NCBI GenBank assembly: GCA_017695055.1
Contig: JADILY010000152.1
Coordinates: forward strand, 1-25,572
Length of the DNA: 25,572 nucleotides
Direction of reading: 5' to 3'
Source of the DNA: Merdivivens faecigallinarum
GTDB taxonomy: Bacteria > Bacteroidota > Bacteroidia > Bacteroidales > UBA932
The notes below the pieces were generated by a model, which saw only the letters and a list, made by a program, of their open reading frames with translations, ran no database searches and was not told the origin of the DNA. The position numbers and the translations under genes were made by a program. Position 1 is the first letter of the stretch; each line of letters starts with the position of its first letter. Below, in pieces: positions 1 through 6,042 of this stretch.

Positions 1-4
1 AGAA

Positions 5-85
5 GCCCAGGTGGCGGAATGGTAGACGCGCACGTTTCAGGTGCGTGTGTCGAGAGGCATGCAGGTTCGAGTCCTGTTCTGGGCA
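5..85 (+). tRNA. tRNA-Leu (anticodon CAG)
   Basis: The acceptor stem GCCCAGG pairs with TCTGGGC at 78-84 and the discriminator is A85. The anticodon arm is CACGT-TTCAGGT-GCGTG, giving anticodon CAG. A long variable arm (type II tRNA) and the T-arm loop TTCGAGT are present. The 3' CCA is not encoded. It is the first of three tRNA genes in the same direction; their promoter lies outside the window. Confidence 0.96.
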
Positions 86-108
86 CGCTCTTTTATTTGT
101 TTATAGTT

Positions 109-191
109 GGAGAGATGGCGGAATTGGTAGACGCGCTACTTTGAGGGGGTAGTGACATTATGTCGTGGGAGTTCGAGTCTCCTTCTCTTCA
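109..191 (+). tRNA. tRNA-Leu (anticodon GAG)
   Basis: The acceptor GGAGAGA pairs with TCTCTTC at 184-190 (one G-U) and the discriminator is A191. The anticodon arm CTACT-TTGAGGG-GGTAG gives anticodon GAG. The variable arm is long, as expected for leucine tRNAs. CCA is not encoded. It follows the previous tRNA by 23 nt and is probably cotranscribed with it. Confidence 0.96.
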
Positions 192-200
192 CCCGATATT

Positions 201-273
201 GCGGAAATAGCTCAGTTGGTAGAGCACAACCTTGCCAAGGGTGGGGTCGCGAGTTCGAGTCTCGTTTTCCGCT
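201..273 (+). tRNA. tRNA-Gly (anticodon GCC)
   Basis: The acceptor GCGGAAA pairs with TTTCCGC at 266-272, the D-stem is GCTC/GAGC, and the loop TTGCCAA gives anticodon GCC. The anticodon stem reads CAACC/GGGTG, so the middle pair (29-41) is an A-G mismatch where an A-U pair would be expected. Otherwise the cloverleaf is intact and the length normal (73 nt without CCA). It ends the tRNA cluster. Confidence 0.93.
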
Positions 274-312
274 CGATGATGTTTAGTTTTTTTCATAATA
301 TGAAATTTTTTG

Positions 313-346
313 CCTCGCTGTGCGTTCTGTATAGCGAGGTTTTTTT
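313..346 (+). terminator. Rho-independent terminator of the tRNA cluster
   Basis: The inverted repeat CCTCGCT (313-319) / AGCGAGG (333-339) is followed directly by seven T residues (340-346). It lies 40 nt after tRNA-Gly on the same strand. Confidence 0.85.
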
Positions 347-372
347 ATGATTCCGGCGCCCGTTGGAAAAAC

Positions 373-402
373 GGACCAGCGGATAATGGACCAGCGGATA
401 AT
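373..402. repeat. Direct tandem repeat, 15 bp x 2
   Basis: GGACCAGCGGATAAT occurs twice without a gap (373-387 and 388-402), just upstream of the transposase remnant. No function can be assigned; it may be a scar of insertion or slippage. Confidence 0.8.
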
Positions 403-439
403 TCCGGTTGGCGGCTCCACCGGTCACGCATAAATTTCG

Positions 440-447
440 TATCTTTG
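440..447 (+). promoter_or_regulatory. Bacteroidota -7 box (TATCTTTG)
   Basis: A perfect TAnnTTTG match lies four bases before the ATG at 452. No TTTG is seen 19 bp upstream. It looks like the retained promoter of the transposase remnant, with a nearly leaderless start if it is active. Confidence 0.45.
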
Positions 448-451
448 CTCC

Positions 452-646
452 ATGCAAGCAGAGAACCTCCTTCGGGCGATACTGCCCGAGATCCTGATAG
501 ACAATTTCGACATAGTAAGATACGAGAAAAGCCCGGAGCGCTTTGACATCTGGCTGGACGAGAAGAAGGTCCTTCTCCCGGAGGACCGGGCGAATTTCGG
601 TCGGAATCTTCCGTTTTCACCCCATAGTCATCTTGTGCTTTTGTAA
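452..646 (+). pseudogene. Truncated N-terminus of an ISAon1-type transposase
   Basis: The first ~48 codons encode MQAENLLRAILPEILIDNFD, then an RFDIWLDEKK-like stretch. This resembles the start of the 'ISAon1 family transposase N-terminal region' proteins common in Bacteroidota (family recognition from memory, not searched). After about residue 49 (~position 600) the resemblance stops. The frame then runs through an unrelated inverted repeat to a stop at 644-646. The DDE catalytic part is absent, so the gene cannot be functional. A -7 box is retained directly upstream. It may have been cut by insertion of, or recombination with, the repeat that begins at 614. Confidence 0.6.
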
Positions 647-785
647 TGTATTGATAGTCAATGTCTTGTTAAAATTACCCCTGCGCTTGGGTACTTTCTG
701 AGGCACCCAAAGACAGCTTGGTTTTTTGTAAGTTATTGATTGTCAATTATTCCGAAAGAGGCCGGATGGCTATGGGGTGGAAAAA
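614..785. repeat. Imperfect inverted repeat flanking about 140 bp (MITE-like)
   Basis: TTTTCACCCCATAG (614-627) is answered by CTATGGGGTGGAAAA (770-784), its reverse complement with one inserted base. Between them lie two copies of a short interrupted palindrome, ATTGAtagTCAAT (650-662) and ATTGAttgTCAAT (735-747), each preceded by TTTGTAA. A third related piece, TTCCACCCC (823-831), lies outside. No ORF is present. A small non-coding mobile element or a recombination scar are both possible. Confidence 0.5.
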
Positions 786-912
786 TGACACGATAAATTC
801 CTATTTTTCCTCCTCATTCCACTTCCACCCCTTTTCCCGTCATTCTTTAGGCAGAGATGTTGTTTCTTAGGCCGCCGGAAACGGAATCGCGGCATGCAAG
901 AAGACAAACCGG

Positions 913-1104
913 GCACGCCCCGACTTAACTCAAACGCATCGCTATACACTGATTAACAACAAATTAACTCCTCGGCGAAAATTTTCAAGTGTGGATTCTG
1001 ACTGGTTCCGAACCCCTTGAAATCCACAGTTGTTTTTCCTTCCACATGCTATTTATCGTTGATTTACAATGTATTACAACAAGGAAGGTTAAGTCAGGGT
1101 GTGC
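913..1104. repeat. 192-bp inverted-repeat element, copy 1
   Basis: The left end GCACGCCCCGACTTAAC (913-929) is matched in reverse by GTTAAGTCAGGGTGTGC (1088-1104), 15 of 17 bases. The centre forms a hairpin, TGTGGATT (990-997) / AATCCACA (1021-1028), whose loop contains the palindrome GGTTCCGAACC. A second element of exactly the same length, with the same ends and central hairpin, lies at 23092-23283. There is no credible ORF and no target duplication is visible. The order of parts suggests a MITE-like or REP-like family. Confidence 0.75.
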
Positions 1105-1130
1105 TCTGAACCCAAAGCTTCGTTCTCAAT

Positions 1131-1270
1131 CCCGGGAAAGTGAACCAAATTCCCACGAATCCGTGGCACTTTCCCGGGCTACATTCCAATACAATGCCCA
1201 CATATGCCATTCTATCTGTTTAATACGCCCGGAAAGTGAACCGTATCCCAACAAATTCGCGGCACTTTCC
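1131..1270. repeat. Two 40-bp hairpin repeats (GGAAAGTG...CACTTTCC), 96 bp apart
   Basis: Copy A (1135-1174) and copy B (1231-1270) both begin GGAAAGTGAACC and end GGCACTTTCC, with related interiors. Each can fold on its 8-bp arms. In copy A the stem extends to 12 bp (CCCGGGAAAGTG 1131-1142 / CACTTTCCCGGG 1167-1178) and an inner stem CCACG/CGTGG is possible. The intervening ~56 bp are not repeated. The copies begin 27 bp after the 192-bp element. Two units with different interiors do not make a CRISPR array. Confidence 0.75.
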
Positions 1271-1674
1271 CCTATGATCCGTACACTACAGAGCACTACA
1301 GGGAACCTACACATGGAAAATGCCGGAAAACTGTGGGGAAGGCGGCCGAGGCATGAAGACGGTCGGAGTATGCAAGGTAGGGTGACCCAGTCCACTTAGA
1401 ATGCGGCAATGGGGGCAGCAATGAGCGTGGCAATGAATGCAGCAATAAAAAGTATGGGGACGGAGCTTGATATGATGTGGTGGTATGATGTGGTGGTATG
1501 ATATGGTGATATGGTGCGATTCAGTCGCAACAGCCATTACTGAACATCCATGACCAAGCAACCATGTCCACAACAGCAATAACCACAACGGCCACGGCCG
1601 CAACAGCTATCAGGTTGAGCCTGTTGCTTTGAAGGTATATTGACCTTGAAGGGTATGTCGGGTACAAAGATGAA
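1271..1674. other. Non-coding stretch with low-complexity repeats
   Basis: No convincing gene was found here. It holds purine-rich sequence with repeated GGCAATG/GCAGCAAT words (~1400-1447), the 13-bp tandem repeat at 1471-1516, and a GCAACAGC/CCACAACGGCCACGG simple-sequence stretch (~1525-1610). ORFs on both strands are histidine-, cysteine- or tryptophan-rich and look like repeat translations. Confidence 0.6.
1471..1516. repeat. 13-bp tandem repeat (TATGATGTGGTGG), about 3.5 copies
   Basis: Units at 1471-1483 and 1484-1496 are identical. A third unit (1497-1509) has two changes, and a partial TATGGTG follows. The 13-bp period is not a multiple of three and no gene covers it. Confidence 0.8.
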
Positions 1675-1710
1675 AGCCGGACGGGAAACCATGAGGCTTT
1701 CCGTCCGGCT
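1675..1710 (-). terminator. Probable terminator after tRNA-Leu(UAA)
   Basis: AGCCGGACGG and its complement CCGTCCGGCT form a long GC-rich stem 9 nt downstream of the leftward tRNA. The transcript continues with a T-rich but interrupted tail (TTCATCTTTG), so termination strength is uncertain. Confidence 0.6.
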
Positions 1711-1719
1711 TCTGCCCTG

Positions 1720-1805
1720 TGCTTCGGACGGGAATCGAACCCGTACGGACATTGCTGCCCACAGGATTTTAAGTCCTGCGTGTCTACCAATTCCACCACC
1801 AAAGC
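1720..1805 (-). tRNA. tRNA-Leu (anticodon TAA)
   Basis: Read leftward, the acceptor GCTTTGG (5' end at 1805) pairs with CCGAAGC and the discriminator is A (1720). The anticodon arm CAGGA-CTTAAAA-TCCTG gives anticodon TAA. It is a type II tRNA of 86 nt with a long variable arm and T-loop TTCGATT. CCA is not encoded. It has its own promoter at 1816-1846. Confidence 0.96.
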
Positions 1806-1815
1806 AAAGAGAGTG

Positions 1816-1846
1816 CAAAAATACTTAAATTTTACCTAATTGCAAT
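1816..1846 (-). promoter_or_regulatory. Promoter for tRNA-Leu(UAA)
   Basis: On the minus strand, TATTTTTG (plus 1816-1823) fits TAnnTTTG. A near-match ATTG (plus 1843-1846) stands at the canonical 19-bp spacing for the -33 box. The tRNA 5' end is 10 nt downstream. Confidence 0.65.
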
Positions 1847-1871
1847 ATTTCTCAGAAATACTTGATAAAAC

Positions 1872-1902
1872 TTTCATTTTCGGGAAATTTTTACTTACTT
1901 TG
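1872..1902 (+). promoter_or_regulatory. Promoter of acpP
   Basis: TTTC (1872-1875), 19 bp of spacer, then TTACTTTG (1895-1902): one mismatch to each box of the Bacteroidota housekeeping promoter. This predicts a 5' leader of about 60 nt before the acpP ATG. Confidence 0.6.
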
Positions 1903-1970
1903 CACCTTGGTTTTACGACAATTAACGTGAATATACTTAAACTTATTTTATTAATTAAACAGTAAACACA

Positions 1971-2210
1971 ATGTCAGACGTTGCTTCAAAAGTTACAGAA
2001 ATCATCGTAAACAAATTGGGCGTTGATGCTGCGGAGGTTACTCCGAGTGCAAGTTTTACAAATGATCTCGGCGCTGATTCTTTGGATACAGTCGATTTGA
2101 TCATGGAATTTGAGAACGAATTCGGTATTCAGATACCTGATGAGGATGCTACTGAAAAGATATCTACAGTAGGGGACGCCATCAATTATATCGAAGAAAG
2201 GCTCAAATAA
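1971..2210 (+). CDS. acpP: Acyl carrier protein
   Basis: This is the small acidic carrier of growing acyl chains in type II fatty acid synthesis and for lipid A acylation; it acts in the cytoplasm. The 79-residue product has the usual ACP length. It carries the GADSLDTVDL motif, with Ser37 as the phosphopantetheine attachment site, and the typical second-half stretch FENEFGIQIPDEDATEKIST. The start is the only ATG giving a full-length ACP and lies about 70 nt after a promoter. In many bacteria fabF follows acpP; here no fab gene is adjacent. A terminator follows at 2262-2296, so the gene is monocistronic. Confidence 0.97.
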   Translation: MSDVASKVTEIIVNKLGVDAAEVTPSASFTNDLGADSLDTVDLIMEFENEFGIQIPDEDATEKISTVGDAINYIEERLK

Positions 2211-2261
2211 GCGGTTTACGGAATTTCTTTTCCAGTTTGGAGTAAGCTGGATATAAAAATC

Positions 2262-2296
2262 AAGACTGTCCTGGTAAACGGGGCAGTCTTTTTTTT
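2262..2296 (+). terminator. Terminator of acpP
   Basis: AAGACTG (2262-2268) pairs with CAGTCTT (2284-2290), with further CC/GG pairing inside, and is followed by a run of T to 2296. Confidence 0.88.
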
Positions 2297-2317
2297 CGGG
2301 CTTTTCCTATGTCCTTA

Positions 2318-2374
2318 GAGGCTGGTTAGAAGCTAATTGTTTAATACCTAGCTTCTGAAATTTTAAACAGCTTC
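2318..2374. repeat. Palindromic repeat ending in GAAGCTGTTTAAAATTT, copy 1
   Basis: The outer arms GAGGCTGGTTAGAA (2318-2331) and AAATTTTAAACAGCTTC (2358-2374) are imperfect reverse complements. An inner perfect stem AGAAGCTA/TAGCTTCT can form as an alternative. It lies directly after the DUF4270 stop codon and could act as that gene's 3' hairpin. The 17-bp arm recurs exactly at 25508-25524. Confidence 0.55.
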
Positions 2375-3958
2375 TTATTCGTCTTCCGGAAGGATAAAAT
2401 ATGTGATGATTAGCTGCGGATTCCGTTCCGAATCGGTGCCGTTGAGCTCAGCCCTTACGTAGGAAATGTTGTCAAGGGTGATTGTGCTGCTTTCGCTCTC
2501 GGAACTGGTCGAGCCGTAATAGTAGTTGCCGTAGTACCCGTAAGGGTTATAATAACCTCCGTAACCGTATCCATACCCGTATCCGTAATCGTAATACCCG
2601 TAAGGGTCGTAGTAATAGTATGGATTGTAGTTGTAATAATAGTCTTCCGAGCTCGATGTGTCTTCATCGTTCTCGTCCGGCTCGTTGGTAGTCGGCATCA
2701 GCCAGATGTCATCGTCTTCGGACAGCTCGTCCTTCTCTTTTTTGAGAAGTCTCTGAAGATAGTGCGTTATGTCCGGGGAATAATATCCCAAGGACCTGTT
2801 TATCTCTCCAGGATCTTCTCCGGATATATTTACGTCGCTGATGCAGGTATAGAGGACCCTGCCGCTTTCAGTATGCATTCTGATACTCGGGCTCAATATT
2901 GCCGGATACGAATTGTCGAGTATGGTGTAGTCCTGAGGGAATTCGAAAGGCAGGCGCAATGTCGCCCGTGAAAGCATTATGCGGTCGGGCGTGACGTTTT
3001 CCCCGGCAACGAGCCTTTCGAGTTCGGAAATTACGTACGATGCGCTGATTACCGGTTTTATTCCGGCGTTACCTTCGACTATGAGTTTCCGGGTCGGATC
3101 CGTATTGTTTATGGCCGATGACTTCATCGTGCTCGTATTCAGTGCAAAATACGATTCCACTGTGTTCGACGTGATGCCGGTGGCGAAAAGCAGGCTCGTG
3201 TCCACATCCTTGCGGTCTCCGAAGTCTGCCGTATAATGGAGCATTCCGTAACTCTGTATCTTGAAGTTGTTTATCCTTCCTTCATCCACTCCCGGTATCG
3301 AGGAGGCTGTCGTAAAATAGATTCCGTGGAACGCCTTGTTGTAGCTGCTGAGCGTGTCGAGCAGGGAGGGATTCTTAGACAGGCTGTCGAGTATTTCCTT
3401 GGCGTATTCTTCAGTGAAAACGATTTTCAGCGTATCTTCGCTCCCGTTGTATGTGATGCCGTTTACCGATATCGGTTTGCTCCTGTCGTAGTAGTCTTCG
3501 GAAAATGAACAGTTGTATACCGTCGTGGAGTCGAAATCCTTTACCATCCGGTAAACGTTGATATTCTGGATGATGTTTTGGCTCCTTTCGTCCATGCATT
3601 CCGTGCGGCGCAGGGCGAGGCCGAGGTAAAATTCCTTGATTCTTCTGTTGGTTCCGACATCCAGTGCGGAGTCCAAATCGACGAAAGGGACAAGGACTGT
3701 GGCGCATCCGTACTCGGAAACCCCTGATACGGAAGAATTTATCGAGCCGAAAACTATGGATGTGCTGCTTGTGGTAGCTATGCTGTCGGCCATTTTGAGC
3801 GTGACCGGCAGGGAGGTCGTCATCTGCTTTGTTTCGAGAAGCTGGTCTCCCGGAATCAGTCCGTATCCCATGTTCGGGTCGGTGTATATGCACGATGTTG
3901 CAGCCGAAAGGAGCAGGAGCAGTGCCGGCAGGGCCAGTCTATTGAGCGTTATCTTCAT
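2375..3958 (-). CDS. DUF4270 family lipoprotein with a Tyr/Gly-rich segment
   Basis: This is a predicted outer-surface or periplasmic lipoprotein of unknown function. The 527 residues begin with a hydrophobic signal and a lipobox ending ATSC, giving Cys23 as the lipidation site. The body resembles DUF4270 proteins, which in Bacteroidota commonly follow a short 'glycogen synthase' gene, exactly as here. From about residue 395 the chain turns acidic (SEDDD, DENDEDTSSSED). Residues ~440-481 are almost only Tyr, Gly, Asn and Pro (YGYGYGYGYGG and similar), followed by a Ser/Glu linker and a final beta-rich block (ITLDNISYVRAEL ... LIITYFILPEDE). The start overlaps the upstream gene by 20 nt, so translation is probably coupled. 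The repeat-rich insert looks like a lineage-specific expansion. Confidence 0.85.
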   Translation of the reverse strand: MKITLNRLALPALLLLLSAATSCIYTDPNMGYGLIPGDQLLETKQMTTSLPVTLKMADSIATTSSTSIVFGSINSSVSGVSEYGCATVLVPFVDLDSALDVGTNRRIKEFYLGLALRRTECMDERSQNIIQNINVYRMVKDFDSTTVYNCSFSEDYYDRSKPISVNGITYNGSEDTLKIVFTEEYAKEILDSLSKNPSLLDTLSSYNKAFHGIYFTTASSIPGVDEGRINNFKIQSYGMLHYTADFGDRKDVDTSLLFATGITSNTVESYFALNTSTMKSSAINNTDPTRKLIVEGNAGIKPVISASYVISELERLVAGENVTPDRIMLSRATLRLPFEFPQDYTILDNSYPAILSPSIRMHTESGRVLYTCISDVNISGEDPGEINRSLGYYSPDITHYLQRLLKKEKDELSEDDDIWLMPTTNEPDENDEDTSSSEDYYYNYNPYYYYDPYGYYDYGYGYGYGYGGYYNPYGYYGNYYYGSTSSESESSTITLDNISYVRAELNGTDSERNPQLIITYFILPEDE

Positions 3959-4790
3959 TTGTGTTGCCTATGATTCTGTCGTAAAAATCGTTATAAACCT
4001 TAATGTAGTCGTTGTTCCCATTTTCGATTTTAAAATACGGCAAAACAGGGCGGCCCAATTCTTTGCAGAAACCTTCAAGTTCCGCAGGGATGCTGTCCGA
4101 GCCCATGATAATCCCGTCGGAATGGAAAGAAGCCAATTTTGCAAGATTTATGCCGACAGGCTCTGCGAAGAGCTCGAAGTCTTTGGATTCCAATCCTGGA
4201 AGCGCCGCCTTTTCGGCCAGGTCCGCACTGAACCTCTCTTCCAAGAACTCGTCATACAGCGACAGCACTACTTTCGTATTTGAAAAAATAGGGTCGTCCT
4301 TATAGCATTTTTTCAGATAAAGGGGGAGGATGTGGGAAATCCATCCCTGGCAATGTATGATGTCGGGCTTCCACCTGAGTTTTTTTACGGTCTCGAGAAC
4401 CCCGCGGGCAAAAAATACGGCCCTTTCGCCATTGTCGTCGAAAAATTTCCCGTTTTCATCGGTGAAGACATATTTTCTCTGGAAATAATCCTCGTTGTCT
4501 ATGAAATACACCTGCATTCTTGCGGCCGGTATCGATGACACCTTTATAATTAACGGGCGGTCCACGTCGTTTATGACGATGTTCATCCCCGAAAGCCTGA
4601 TTACTTCATGGAGCTGGTTCCTCCTTTCGTTTATGCATCCGTATTTCGGCATGAAGGAACGAATCTCTTTCTTGCATTCCTGTATTCCCTGCGGCAAATA
4701 TCTGCCGATAGTGGATATGTATGTCTCCGGAAGATACGGATATATCTCCGAATTGACGAACAGTACTCTTGTGGGCTCGCTTTTTTGCAT
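3939..4790 (-). CDS. Short GT5-like 'glycogen/starch synthase' domain protein
   Basis: The 283 residues match only the N-terminal catalytic lobe of GT5 glycogen/starch synthases: RVLFVNSEIYPYLPETYIS, a mid-domain KPDIIHCQGW stretch and KVVLSLYDE. The C-terminal nucleotide-sugar-binding lobe is absent. The K-x-G-G-L motif that binds ADP-glucose is also missing: the position after the first strand reads PETYISTIG. Annotation pipelines usually name this family glycogen synthase. From the sequence, classical synthase activity is doubtful (inference). It is the first gene of a two-gene unit with the DUF4270 lipoprotein (20-nt overlap) and is transcribed divergently from ftsX. The start at 4790 fits the -7 box at 4812-4819. 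Confidence 0.82.
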   Translation of the reverse strand: MQKSEPTRVLFVNSEIYPYLPETYISTIGRYLPQGIQECKKEIRSFMPKYGCINERRNQLHEVIRLSGMNIVINDVDRPLIIKVSSIPAARMQVYFIDNEDYFQRKYVFTDENGKFFDDNGERAVFFARGVLETVKKLRWKPDIIHCQGWISHILPLYLKKCYKDDPIFSNTKVVLSLYDEFLEERFSADLAEKAALPGLESKDFELFAEPVGINLAKLASFHSDGIIMGSDSIPAELEGFCKELGRPVLPYFKIENGNNDYIKVYNDFYDRIIGNTNEDNAQ

Positions 4791-4811
4791 GATTCGATAA
4801 TAAATTTAACA

Positions 4812-4848
4812 CAAAGATACGAAATATTTTTGAAAATAACTATCTTTG
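4812..4848. promoter_or_regulatory. Divergent -7 boxes for the GT5-like gene and ftsX
   Basis: Minus-strand TATCTTTG (plus 4812-4819) points at the GT5-like gene and plus-strand TATCTTTG (4841-4848) points at ftsX. Both match TAnnTTTG perfectly and are only 21 bp apart, so polymerases at the two sites would interfere. Neither has an evident TTTG at -33. Predicted leaders are about 15-20 nt. Confidence 0.6.
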
Positions 4849-4873
4849 AAAATTGTTGCGATTCGTTTCGGCT

Positions 4874-5740
4874 ATGGCGGAAAAAGGAATAATATCAAGG
4901 CGAATAGTCCATTCGTACCTCTCGTCGGTAATCAGCATAAGTCTGGTGCTCTTCCTTGTCGGAGGGGCGGCCATGGTAATGTCCAATGCCAGGTCGGTTT
5001 CGGACTATTTTAAGGAAAACATGAAGATAACAGCCGAGCTTTCCCTTTCGGCGGATGAGGCCGAGGCCCTTTCGGCGGCCAAGGCCGTCGGGAACGTCCC
5101 CGGTGTGAAGTCCGTTGAATACATATCCAAAGAGCAGGGGATAAGGGAGATGGAAAAACAGCTCGGCAGCGGTTTCCTCGATGTTTTCGAGACACCGCCG
5201 ATTCCGGCATCGCTTGAAATATCGGTGGAGGCTCCGTATTTAGACAGCCTCGGCACGCTGGAAGGGCGTATAACCGCTATCGAAAACGTGGACGGGCTTT
5301 ATTACCAGCAGACGCTTTTCGAAAACCTGAATGAAAACATAGAAAAGATAGGGATAGTCCTGGCCTTTTTCATCCTGCTGCTTCTTTTCATATCTTCCGT
5401 GCTGATAGGCAATACGGTGCGCCTTAACCTGTATTCGAAGCGGTTCACGATTTATGCCATGCAGCTGGTGGGGGCGACTAAGGCGTTCATACGCAAGCCT
5501 TTCCTTGTGCAAGCCCTGTTCCAGGGGATGATTGCTGGCCTGATTGCGGCCGTGGCCATTGTGGCCGTGCTTCTTGTCGTCAAGGGCGATTTTCCCGGAA
5601 TAATGGAGGCCGCGAGCAAGGAAGCCATTGCGGGGACGCTCGTGTTCATCGTGCTTCTCGGCGTTACGGTGTGCTGCATATCGACGGCGGTAGTGATAAA
5701 CAGACTGGTGGGCTTTTCCAAAGATGATTTATATTTGTGA
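4874..5740 (+). CDS. ftsX: Cell division protein FtsX
   Basis: FtsX is the membrane subunit of the FtsEX complex, which couples ATP hydrolysis by FtsE to activation of septal peptidoglycan hydrolases. The 288-residue form has an N-terminal membrane segment (about 20-40), a large periplasmic domain with the GVKSVEYISKEQGIREMEK pattern, and three C-terminal membrane segments in the FtsX/MacB-like permease domain (IEKIGIVLAFFILLLLF onward). I chose the ATG at 4874: a TTG at 4853 is in frame, but lies at or before the expected transcription start behind TATCTTTG (4841-4848). ftsE is not adjacent. The gene heads an envelope operon, with DUF3098 starting 17 nt later. Confidence 0.92.
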   Translation: MAEKGIISRRIVHSYLSSVISISLVLFLVGGAAMVMSNARSVSDYFKENMKITAELSLSADEAEALSAAKAVGNVPGVKSVEYISKEQGIREMEKQLGSGFLDVFETPPIPASLEISVEAPYLDSLGTLEGRITAIENVDGLYYQQTLFENLNENIEKIGIVLAFFILLLLFISSVLIGNTVRLNLYSKRFTIYAMQLVGATKAFIRKPFLVQALFQGMIAGLIAAVAIVAVLLVVKGDFPGIMEAASKEAIAGTLVFIVLLGVTVCCISTAVVINRLVGFSKDDLYL

Positions 5741-5757
5741 AAAATTAGTGATAGTTT

Positions 5758-6042
5758 ATGGTACAGCAGAAAAACAATGTCCGGAAGCAGGTCCGCAAAG
5801 AACAGGACGGCGGTAAAATGGCCATTTCCGAAAGAGGCCTCAGGCTGCTCCTTGTGGGGCTTGTCGTCATGGTTTCGGGTTTCATACTTTTGGCCGGAGG
5901 CAAGAGCGACAATCCTGATTTCTTCAATTGGGAGATGTTCAATTTTACCAGAATGGTGGCTGCCCCGATTCTCATCATAGCCGGAATCGTTATCGAGATT
6001 GTGGGCATAATGGGCAGGCCCAGGATAAAACAGAATGACTGA
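5758..6042 (+). CDS. DUF3098 family small membrane protein
   Basis: The 94-residue protein has a basic N-terminus and two predicted membrane helices (about 29-46, LRLLLVGLVVMVSGFILL, and 66-84, MVAAPILIIAGIVIEIVGI). The central MAISERGLRLLLVGLVVMV and FNWEMFNFTRM stretches fit DUF3098, a Bacteroidota-specific family usually found between ftsX and uppP, as here. Its function is unknown; the position suggests a role linked to division or undecaprenyl carrier supply (inference). Its TGA overlaps the uppP ATG by one base, so the two are translationally coupled. Confidence 0.87.
   Translation: MVQQKNNVRKQVRKEQDGGKMAISERGLRLLLVGLVVMVSGFILLAGGKSDNPDFFNWEMFNFTRMVAAPILIIAGIVIEIVGIMGRPRIKQND

Noticed and set aside
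913..1104. Target-site duplication around the 192-bp elements
   Set aside because: Bases flanking both copies do not repeat, so classical transposition cannot be shown.
1131..1270. CRISPR array
   Set aside because: Only two units with different interiors and a long palindrome; no further repeats or cas genes.
989..1399. 136-residue rightward ORF and the overlapping leftward 89-residue ORF at 1126-1395
   Set aside because: They run through the 192-bp element and both hairpin repeats; composition follows the repeats and no domain is recognisable.
1307..1603. Leftward ORF rich in His, Cys and Trp
   Set aside because: It is a translation of the 13-bp tandem repeat and other simple sequence.
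3411..4283. ORFs of 160 residues (leftward, 3411-3893) and 215 residues (rightward, 3636-4283)
   Set aside because: They are other-frame shadows of the DUF4270 and GT5-like genes.
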